Source: Candidatus Sumerlaeota bacterium (GTDB lineage: Bacteria > Sumerlaeota > Sumerlaeia > JADFCT01). Taken from it: a DNA stretch of 5,531 bases. The position numbers and the translations under genes were made by a program. The DNA is taken from assembly GCA_026398575.1 (NCBI GenBank), contig JAPLSP010000220.1:1-5531 (forward strand), in the 5' to 3' direction. Shown one piece after another: positions 1 through 5,531 of this stretch; positions within the stretch are counted from its first letter, which is position 1; each line of letters begins with the position of its first letter. Below the pieces are notes generated by a model, which had not been told where the DNA came from, made no database searches, and saw only the letters and a program-made list of their open reading frames with translations.

Positions 1-731
1 GGCCTTGGTCGGATGATTGCCGCTTGATTTCAAGACGGTAGGTTCCATCGTCGCCCGAGGTCGCCGGCTTGTCCGATTCGATGTTGTATCTATATCCCCA
101 ATAAACCTCGGCGCCGGGAATGCCCGCGCCTTCGCTGTTCGTGACGCGCCCCTTGAAGACGATGAATTTTTCAGTCTTGCTCGTTTCATCGTCTTTCGAG
201 CTTTTTTTGACGGCTCTCAGGGTGACGGTTACATCCGTCGCGCGAATTCCTGCGGGAAAGACCGGAAGCGCACCGGCGCCGTTCATGTAGTAGTTATCTT
301 TGGAGGCTTGGATATTGGGCGGCTTGAGCGCGCTGATGCCTTCGAGAGTCGCCATTCCCAGGGCGTCGGTTTTTATTTCCTTCGCGGTGTCGCGCGCGCC
401 GCCGAAGTCGCGGTTGGGATAGACCCGGGCCTCCGCAATGGGCGAGCTGGCCTCGTCCATGACTTTGACGCGCACCGTGGCGCCGGGTTCGAGCGCCAGC
501 TCGCAGGCGTTTTTCGCCCCGCCAATCATCTGCACCATCGTCCGGTCGGTGGCGTATCCTTTGGCGCTGGCCTGAATCGTGACGCGCCCAATGGGCAATC
601 CCGCCAACTGCCATGAGCCATCCGCTGCGCTCTTGACGATGCTATCCTTGTCAACTTGCGCCTGGTTTCGATCCAGCCGGCCAATCTCGGCGTCCGCGAT
701 GGGCTTGGCCGTCTCCAGATCGCGAATCACG
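1..731 (-). repeat. Tandem gene duplication, copy in gene A
   Basis: This segment encodes residues 291-533 of gene A and aligns with 4790-5531 of gene B in both DNA and protein. Shared blocks include QMIGGAKN, LEPGATVRVKV, SPIAEARV and DGSWQLAGLP. Compared with gene B it lacks four residues near residue 508, a 12-base in-frame gap. The copy continues past the left edge. Confidence 0.88.
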
Positions 732-1600
732 CCGCTGAGCGCGAGGCCGGGACGCAAAATGATGTCATAAGGCCCTTTGCGCTCGCCCGCTTTGACATCA
801 ATGAAAGGCCCTCCGCGCCCTGAGCCGCCGGCGTCCGAGATAAAACCTCCCAGCGAAGCGGCGAGTTGATACGAGCCTGCGGGAACTCCCCCGATTTCAT
901 AAGCCCCCTGCGCGTCAGCCGTCGCGGTGAGGCTGCTGTTCTGAAGCGCGCGCACTTTGGCTTCGGGCGCGACGCGCTTATCCTCATAGAGGACCTTGCC
1001 AAAAATCATGGCGGCGCGCTCGACCTTGAAGACGTGCTCGGTCTCGGGCGGACAATTAACGTGCGGCGATTGCGATGCGATCAGCGGATTGTGCAGCTGG
1101 ACATGAACGCCCGTCCAAGCCATCGGGAACGAGACGACGGCTTCGCCCGTCATCCCGGTCATGGCTGTTCCGCCGATTTCATCCGGATTGCCTTGACACT
1201 GCACAACGGAGATGGAAGTTCCCGGGACGCCTTGTTCGGTGTCTTTCCAAATCACGCGAACCTTGAGCTGTTTGCGGTCGCCGATGAGGATCACATTAGA
1301 CGTCGGCTTGGCGTCCGCTTTTTTGGCGTCGGCGTCGGTTTTTTTCGGCTGCGGCGTTTGGGATACCGGCTTGCCGGCGGCGCCGGAGTTGGCCAGTTCC
1401 ACGCCGCTTGCGGTTCCCGTTGTCGCGTGCGGCGCATCGCCGGCGCCCAAAGGAGACGCCGTATCCAAGCCGTTTTTGCGCATGGCATAAAAAACCACCG
1501 CTCCCACCGCCACGGCCAATATAGCCGCCATCAAAACCGGCTTCATCCCCGCTGTGCCGCGGCACAAGGCATTCCCTTTGCATACTTTATATGCGCTCAT
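1..1600 (-). CDS. Membrane-anchored multi-repeat carboxypeptidase-regulatory-like (Cna-B-like) protein, gene A; 3' end beyond window
   Basis: Translating the minus strand from the ATG at 1600-1598 gives 533 uninterrupted codons to the window edge, so the C-terminus is missing. The start is supported by a strong Shine-Dalgarno sequence (1607-1615); a second ATG (codon 19, at 1546) has poor spacing. Residues 1-20 are basic (K5, K8, R14, K20), and residues 21-40 form one hydrophobic helix (PVLMAAILAVAVGAVVFYAM) followed by R41-K42. This looks like an uncleaved anchor with the rest exported. Residues 45-101 are a linker rich in Ala, Thr, Pro, Lys and Asp. Then come beta-rich domains: about 102-195 (C135 and C183 could form a disulfide), 196-286, 287-371, 372-462, and a charged hinge leading into another from 478. 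They carry the regulatory-like signature of a G-x-V strand, a 'P-x-x-A-x-V' turn, 'D-x-x-G-x-Y/W', and a 'G-L/V-P-x-G-x-Y/V' turn, for example around 228-245 and 327-344. There is no catalytic peptidase domain. It is a tandem paralogue of the upstream gene. Role unknown; binding, adhesion or cell-surface scaffolding is inferred. Confidence 0.88.
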   Translation of the reverse strand, partial: MSAYKVCKGNALCRGTAGMKPVLMAAILAVAVGAVVFYAMRKNGLDTASPLGAGDAPHATTGTASGVELANSGAAGKPVSQTPQPKKTDADAKKADAKPTSNVILIGDRKQLKVRVIWKDTEQGVPGTSISVVQCQGNPDEIGGTAMTGMTGEAVVSFPMAWTGVHVQLHNPLIASQSPHVNCPPETEHVFKVERAAMIFGKVLYEDKRVAPEAKVRALQNSSLTATADAQGAYEIGGVPAGSYQLAASLGGFISDAGGSGRGGPFIDVKAGERKGPYDIILRPGLALSGVIRDLETAKPIADAEIGRLDRNQAQVDKDSIVKSAADGSWQLAGLPIGRVTIQASAKGYATDRTMVQMIGGAKNACELALEPGATVRVKVMDEASSPIAEARVYPNRDFGGARDTAKEIKTDALGMATLEGISALKPPNIQASKDNYYMNGAGALPVFPAGIRATDVTVTLRAVKKSSKDDETSKTEKFIVFKGRVTNSEGAGIPGAEVYWGYRYNIESDKPATSGDDGTYRLEIKRQSSDQG

Positions 1601-1606
1601 GACCGC

Positions 1607-1615
1607 CACCTCCCC
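1607..1615 (-). promoter_or_regulatory. Shine-Dalgarno sequence of gene A
   Basis: On the minus strand this reads GGGGAGGTG. Its GGAGG core ends 8 bases before the ATG at 1600. It decides the start of gene A: the only nearby in-frame alternative, Met19, has a G-run directly touching the ATG, and starting there would remove the basic residues in front of the membrane helix. Confidence 0.8.
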
Positions 1616-1625
1616 TTGCTGCATT

Positions 1626-1706
1626 CATTGGGCAACGAATGGTATGCCGCCCACTATGCCGGCGGCAACATGAAAACGCTGAATTGCCTCCCAATGGCCG
1701 CATACC
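1626..1706. other. Interleaved inverted repeats in the intergenic gap (possible pseudoknot or alternative hairpins)
   Basis: Two inverted-repeat pairs cross each other. CATTGGG at 1626-1632 is complementary to CCCAATG at 1690-1696. GGTATGCCGCC at 1641-1651 pairs with GGCCGCATACC at 1696-1706, with 10 of 11 positions matching. Because the left arms and the right arms come in the same order, both stems can form together only as a pseudoknot; otherwise they are alternative folds. The region lies between the stop of gene B and the ribosome binding site of gene A, so it would sit in the leader or spacer of gene A's message. Chance is not excluded, since the stems are short. Confidence 0.35.
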
Positions 1707-1727
1707 AGAATTCCATAGCCATGCGGC
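1697..1727 (-). other. Small hairpin just downstream of the gene B stop; weak terminator candidate
   Basis: On the minus strand GCCGCAT (1727-1721) is followed by a 17-base loop and its perfect complement ATGCGGC (1703-1697). The hairpin starts 8 bases after the TAA of gene B. No run of T follows on the minus strand, so it does not look like a classical intrinsic terminator. It could be a 3'-end stabilising hairpin or a chance repeat. The right arm overlaps one arm of the interleaved repeats, so the folds would compete. Confidence 0.25.
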
Positions 1728-1735
1728 AAGACCCT

Positions 1736-4700
1736 TTATTTTGCTTTCAGGGTCACACGTATATACATTCGCTGGCTTTCGCCCAACTTGGCCTCGCAAT
1801 TCTTTGAAAACGGCTGGCAGCCTTCGGCCTCCACGGTCAGGCGCCAGGTTCCTTCCTGCAGATTCTGGAAGGTGAAAGATCCGAACAGCGCCACGTCCTT
1901 GCCCAAAAGTCTCGCCTCCATGTCCAGGCTTGGGCGTTTTTGGGGCGTCACTGTTCGCGTTCCGCCCGGGCCGCTCAGTGTGATCAAACTTGGCATTGCG
2001 CCTTTGGGGAAACCATTCGGCATGTCAATCGAACCCGACAACGTGATCCAGGGCCGCAGCGCAAAAGACACGGTGGCGCGTTCGCCGGCATTGACCGTCA
2101 CCGGCGCGATCATCGGATCGCCTTTGCAGATATCCATCATCAAAACCGCGCGATAGCTGCCCTCCGGCACGGGACCGATTTCCTGCTCCGCTTTGCCTGA
2201 ATCCACCGAATAGCAGGACTGCGTTTGTTGAACGGGCCCTTCGTTGTCGGGTTGCGGCTGAAGCGGCATCAGGATGAGCTGGCAATAATTCGGCCGCTTG
2301 AAGGATTCGTTTGGCGCCGTGATGCGCAGCAGGATCGAACCCATCGTCGGCAGCGGGATTTCGCCCAGATCCTGATCGCGATCCATGTTGTCGAGTTTGA
2401 AGGTTCCCGGAATCCGGATACTGTTGTCCTTCACTTTGACGCTCAGGACATAGTCGCCCATGAATCGCCCAACGAAGACGATCCGGTCTCTAAAGATTTC
2501 GCCATCGGTATAAGAAGTTATCTGAAGGGGATCCTTTCCCGGATCCTCGCGGAGACCCTGTCGCGCCAGAAAAGCGCTCTGAATATTCGGGAGCAGGGAG
2601 TTCGAGCCTTTGGGGACGGTCAGCGTCGCCGTCACCTTGTAGGATTGCAGCAGGATGAAGTCATGCTCGGTGGCGCCCTTGATTGCAATGTTCTCAGTCA
2701 GCTTCATCGAGCGGCTTTGGTTGCGAGACACATAGACGCGAGCGAGATATGCGCCGTCGTGAAGTCCGAAAATTTCATAGCGGCCTTCCTCGTTGGTCGT
2801 GCTGTTGGGGTTGGGAATTTCACCGCTGCCGCGTGTTTCCGGCGACAGCAATACCTCGGCGTTCCTGACTGCCTTGCCGGCTGTATCCACGACCGTGCCC
2901 TTGAGCGAAGAGCCCGTCTGGAATGCGATATGAACCTCGCCCAAATCCTGATCGGCCTCGAGATTGTCGAGCGTAAGCGCTTCGGGACGCGAATAAGTGA
3001 ATCGCTGGTTATCACTGGTTTGGGCATGAATGCTCAGCCGATAGACGCCTTTGAAGCGGCCTTGGAAAACGACCAGGTTGTCCGGTGGGTTCATGCAAAT
3101 GCCATGGGAGTCCAGGTTCTTGCCGTCCTTACTTAGATCGGATGGTTCCGTAACAAACAAATTAGCCTGCTGGACCCAGGGCGCCTGCGCGGAGTCTTTT
3201 GCGCCATCAAAGACGATCTTGAGCGAGACCTTGCGCTTTTCGGCCAGAGTAAAATCCTTTTGCGTTTCGCCTGCGACGGCCACCTCTTCCGATAGACTCG
3301 GGTACACTTCGCCGGAGGCGGAAAATACGCTGACGCTATAAGCGCCATCCTCCAGCTCCTCGATCCGATATTCGCCTTTCTGATTCGAGCTGGCGCTGCG
3401 TGATACTCCGTTTTCATTGCGCTTGGGGGAAATCGTGATTGGGGCGCCGGGAAGAGGCGCTTGCCCTTTCAGCACGCGGCCAAACAATGCGCCGGCGCCC
3501 GCGGCGATGCTGATGTCCAGCACTTTCTCTTCGCCTTCGGCCAAATCGAATTTTTCTCCATGCGTGAAGCCGGAGTTGGCGGCTGTGCCATTGAGCGAGA
3601 GCTGGTAGGCGCCCGGCCATAATCCTGAAATCCGGTAGGCGCCGTTGGCGTCCGTCTGAGTCTCATTGCTTTGCCCTTCCTCTTCGGACATGGCATTGGG
3701 AATATTTCTGGGATTGGTTCTGTAAGCGCTGACATTGACGACCTTCGCCAAAGGCTTGCCGCCGAAAGTAATGGTCCCCTTGACGGCGCCGCCGCGCTTC
3801 AACGCGATGCGCAACGAATGAGCGCCGCCGTATTGATTGCGTTCGTTCGGCGGAATCACCAGCAGCGTAAAATTCAGCGCCTTGACGGAGAGAATGCCCA
3901 GCGCCTCGCCTTCGCGGAACGTAAAACTGCCGTCGGCGCCCGTCATCACGCGGATGGCATCCTCATCCGAAGCGCCGCCATATCGAATACTGTATTGGCC
4001 CATCTGCTCGTCGCTGCCGCTTTCGCCGACGACGACCGAGGAAAGCGCCACAATCGCCCCGGCAAGGGGTTGCTGGCTGGCGCCATCGAGCACGATGCCT
4101 TTCGTCTCGGCGCCTTTTGAAAGCTTGAAGAGCATGGGTTTTGCATCGGCTTCGGGACCGGCCTTGAGCTCGCCCTGACGCGCTGCGACAAACCCCTCCG
4201 CTGAAACCATGAGGGAATATTTCACATCCTGTTCCAGATCGTATAGCGTGAACGTCCCATCGGGCGAGTTGAAGAGAATTTCCATATTGGCGTTCTCATC
4301 CCCGCTGCGCGCTCCCCAGGCTTTGACGGTGAAGGCTTTGACGGGTGTTTGCGTTTCCCCGTCCACAACAAGCCCTTTGAGCACGCCTGCTTCCTTCATG
4401 ACGATGCGCGTTTCCTGGTCCAGCGCCAGCGGCTTTTTCAATAGCGACGTCCAGCCCTTGCCCAAAAGGCTGATCGTGGCCGCGCGATTGGGCAAATCCT
4501 CAAAGCGGAATTTGCCGTCGGCATCGGTATGAACCCGCTGCGAGACTTGGCGGCTATAGCTTAGAATATTGTTTTCTTCCGATTCCCCGCTATATGCCAT
4601 TCGCGCGTCCAGACCTTCGATCGGCGCGCCCTTGGCGGTGACCACCACACCCGCGGCCCAATGAGCCTTGTCGAGCTTGAAATTCACTTCAAGAGGTGAT

Positions 4701-5531
4701 TCGGCCGTGCCGCCTGTCGGTTGTTTTTTGATCGCGGGAGCGTATCCTTTGGCGAAGACGGCCATATAATTATTGTAGGTGTAAAGAATAATCCCGTCCG
4801 ACGACAGCTTCTTGATCTCAAGGCGGTAGGCGCCGTCTTCGCCCGACTTCGCAGGTTGCCCCGTTTTGATGTCCGTCATGATGCTGTAGCTGTTTCCCCA
4901 ATTAACCTCCGCGCCACGAATGGCTGCGCCGTCGTTGTTTGTGATGCGCCCCTTGAAAGCGATGAGTTTTTCTGTCGGGCTTGTTTCCTCTTCCTTCCCG
5001 GATTTGCTCTCGGTATTCAGCATGATGGTCATGTCCGTCACGCGGCTTCCGGCGGGGAATGCCGGGATCGGGCTTTCCGAGTTCATGTTGTAGCCATCTT
5101 TGTTGGCCTCGACTTGGGGCGGCTTGAGCCTGCTGATGCCTTCAAGGATTGCCATCCCCTGATCGTCGGTTTTCGTCTCCTTGAAGCCGTTGAGCGCGCT
5201 ATCGTAATCCGGGCTGACATCAACCCGGGCTTCCGCAATGGGCGATGTGGCTTTATCCACCACCTTGACTCGCACGGTGGCGCCGGGTTCGAGCGTAAGG
5301 TTGCAGGTGTTCTTTGCGCCGCCGATCATCTGCGCCGTTACGCGGCCAGAGGCGTATCCTTTGGCGCCGGCTTGGATCGTGACGAGACCGACGGGCAGTC
5401 CCGCCAATTGCCATGAGCCGTCCTCCGCGCTCTTGGCAATGGCGCCTTTGTCCAATTCCAAACTATGCCGCTGCACGTGGCCGATCTGGGCGCCGGCAAT
5501 GGGCTTGGCCGTTTCCATGTCGCGAATCATC
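1736..5531 (-). CDS. Giant multi-repeat carboxypeptidase-regulatory-like (Cna-B-like) protein, gene B; 5' end beyond window
   Basis: One open frame runs 1264 residues from the right edge to TAA at 1738-1736. The ATG at 5530 is not the real start: it aligns with internal Val291 of the paralogue and sits mid-domain, so about 290 residues, presumably including the membrane anchor, are probably missing. About 13 beta-sandwich repeats of 85-110 residues can be marked from the recurring pattern of 'G-x-V' strand, 'G-x-P-x-x-x-A-x-V', 'D-x-x-G-x-F/Y-x-F/I' and 'L-x-x-G-x-Y'. Approximate residue limits are 1-82, 82-172, 190-287, 290-380, 381-470, 473-578, 580-676, 678-762, 763-868, 872-960, 961-1059, 1063-1158 and 1160-1262. 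Repeats 763-868 and 961-1059 are a distinct subtype with 'V-F-x-G-R-F-x-G-x-Y' and a closing 'L-D-N-x-x-x-D-Q-D-L-G-E'. The last two repeats hold five cysteines (1083, 1106, 1135, 1238, 1245), which would suit disulfides outside the cytoplasm. The protein ends directly after the last strand with no LPXTG, type 9 secretion-like tail or membrane helix that I can recognise. There is no peptidase active site. Role unknown; an exported structural or binding protein is inferred. Confidence 0.9.
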   Translation of the reverse strand, partial: MIRDMETAKPIAGAQIGHVQRHSLELDKGAIAKSAEDGSWQLAGLPVGLVTIQAGAKGYASGRVTAQMIGGAKNTCNLTLEPGATVRVKVVDKATSPIAEARVDVSPDYDSALNGFKETKTDDQGMAILEGISRLKPPQVEANKDGYNMNSESPIPAFPAGSRVTDMTIMLNTESKSGKEEETSPTEKLIAFKGRITNNDGAAIRGAEVNWGNSYSIMTDIKTGQPAKSGEDGAYRLEIKKLSSDGIILYTYNNYMAVFAKGYAPAIKKQPTGGTAESPLEVNFKLDKAHWAAGVVVTAKGAPIEGLDARMAYSGESEENNILSYSRQVSQRVHTDADGKFRFEDLPNRAATISLLGKGWTSLLKKPLALDQETRIVMKEAGVLKGLVVDGETQTPVKAFTVKAWGARSGDENANMEILFNSPDGTFTLYDLEQDVKYSLMVSAEGFVAARQGELKAGPEADAKPMLFKLSKGAETKGIVLDGASQQPLAGAIVALSSVVVGESGSDEQMGQYSIRYGGASDEDAIRVMTGADGSFTFREGEALGILSVKALNFTLLVIPPNERNQYGGAHSLRIALKRGGAVKGTITFGGKPLAKVVNVSAYRTNPRNIPNAMSEEEGQSNETQTDANGAYRISGLWPGAYQLSLNGTAANSGFTHGEKFDLAEGEEKVLDISIAAGAGALFGRVLKGQAPLPGAPITISPKRNENGVSRSASSNQKGEYRIEELEDGAYSVSVFSASGEVYPSLSEEVAVAGETQKDFTLAEKRKVSLKIVFDGAKDSAQAPWVQQANLFVTEPSDLSKDGKNLDSHGICMNPPDNLVVFQGRFKGVYRLSIHAQTSDNQRFTYSRPEALTLDNLEADQDLGEVHIAFQTGSSLKGTVVDTAGKAVRNAEVLLSPETRGSGEIPNPNSTTNEEGRYEIFGLHDGAYLARVYVSRNQSRSMKLTENIAIKGATEHDFILLQSYKVTATLTVPKGSNSLLPNIQSAFLARQGLREDPGKDPLQITSYTDGEIFRDRIVFVGRFMGDYVLSVKVKDNSIRIPGTFKLDNMDRDQDLGEIPLPTMGSILLRITAPNESFKRPNYCQLILMPLQPQPDNEGPVQQTQSCYSVDSGKAEQEIGPVPEGSYRAVLMMDICKGDPMIAPVTVNAGERATVSFALRPWITLSGSIDMPNGFPKGAMPSLITLSGPGGTRTVTPQKRPSLDMEARLLGKDVALFGSFTFQNLQEGTWRLTVEAEGCQPFSKNCEAKLGESQRMYIRVTLKAK
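2351..2917 (-). repeat. Two-domain module, second copy (gene B residues 872-1060)
   Basis: A regulatory-like domain (872-960, ending 'A-T-E-H-D-F-I-L') is followed by the variant domain (961-1059) with IVFVGRFMGDYVLS and LDNMDRDQDLGE. It has the same order and nearly the same length as the preceding module, separated from it by only one residue. Identity looks low overall except at these motifs, so the duplication is older than the whole-gene duplication. Confidence 0.7.
2921..3499 (-). repeat. Two-domain module, first copy (gene B residues 678-870)
   Basis: This module is a regulatory-like domain (678-762, ending 'E-T-Q-K-D-F-T-L') followed by the variant domain (763-868) containing VVFQGRFKGVYRLS and LDNLEADQDLGE. 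The same order recurs immediately downstream at residues 872-1060. The best DNA match is near the end of each copy, where the codons for the DQDLGE motif are almost identical (2939-2974 against 2363-2398). Confidence 0.7.
4790..5531 (-). repeat. Tandem gene duplication, copy in gene B
   Basis: This is the counterpart of the segment at the left edge, about 4.8 kb away in the same orientation. Over the first 120 aligned residues I count about 78 identities. Differences cluster in predicted loops (gene B residues 104-118) and in the charged hinge (173-188), while strand and turn motifs and Cys76 (Cys366 in gene A) are kept. The copy continues past the right edge. Confidence 0.88.

Noticed and set aside
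1641..1668. Possible minus-strand promoter for gene A (TTGCCG, 16-base spacer, CATACC)
   Set aside because: Only 4 of 6 and 3 of 6 matches to the sigma-70 consensus, and the organism's promoter type is unknown; not enough to call.
866..1807. Plus-strand open frame of 313 codons
   Set aside because: It lies antisense to gene A and across the intergenic gap. Its translation is rich in Arg, His, Gly and Ala with no recognisable domain, while the minus strand gives a coherent, homologous protein.
2225..3136. Plus-strand open frame of 303 codons
   Set aside because: Antisense shadow of gene B. The GC-rich codon pattern of the real gene suppresses stops in this frame, and no domain or ribosome binding site supports it.
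4721..5416. Plus-strand open frame that resembles another plus-strand frame at 17-616
   Set aside because: The two antisense translations look alike (for example shared 'SPINL' and 'DAPLE.DEFF'), which could pass for a conserved protein family. The similarity is a by-product of the A/B duplication on the other strand.
5528..5530. ATG as the start of gene B
   Set aside because: It sits mid-domain, aligns with internal Val291 of gene A, and is cut off from any upstream context by the window edge.
1736..5531. Carboxypeptidase enzyme
   Set aside because: The repeats resemble the accessory regulatory domain only. No zinc-binding peptidase motif or catalytic domain is seen in either gene.

Overview
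The window holds two consecutive genes on the minus strand. Both encode large, secreted or membrane-anchored proteins built from many carboxypeptidase-regulatory-like / Cna-B-like beta-sandwich repeats. No enzyme, RNA gene, mobile element or CRISPR array is visible. By eye the DNA is moderately GC-rich, and both frames show one consistent codon style (many GCC/GGC/GCG/CTC codons). Very long chains of such repeats behind a single membrane anchor are typical of free-living bacteria with large secretomes, such as Planctomycetes/PVC, Acidobacteria and related environmental lineages. I cannot name the organism from this sequence. There is no LPXTG-type sorting signal, which argues weakly against a Gram-positive sortase-anchored protein.

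Layout, read in the direction of transcription (right to left). (1) 5531-1736: the 3' part of gene B, 1264 visible residues with a real TAA stop at 1738-1736. Its start lies beyond the right edge; the ATG at 5530 is only an internal codon. (2) 1735-1601: a 135-base gap with several inverted repeats and a good Shine-Dalgarno sequence next to the following gene. (3) 1600-1: the 5' part of gene A, 533 residues from a true ATG. It opens with a membrane anchor and a low-complexity linker, continues with regulatory-like repeats, and runs off the left edge without a stop.

Genes A and B are tandem paralogues. Residues 291-533 of A align with residues 1-247 of the visible part of B at roughly 60-65 % identity, counted by hand over the first 120 columns. 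The whole right-hand end of the window is therefore a diverged copy of its left-hand end, with a period near 4.8 kb. If B has the same N-terminus as A, it would be about 1550 residues long and start about 870 bases past the right edge. Gene B also contains an internal duplication of a two-domain module. The region has thus grown at two scales, by whole-gene tandem duplication and by domain-pair duplication. The cellular role is unknown; a structural, adhesive or binding role outside the cytoplasm is the most that can be inferred.
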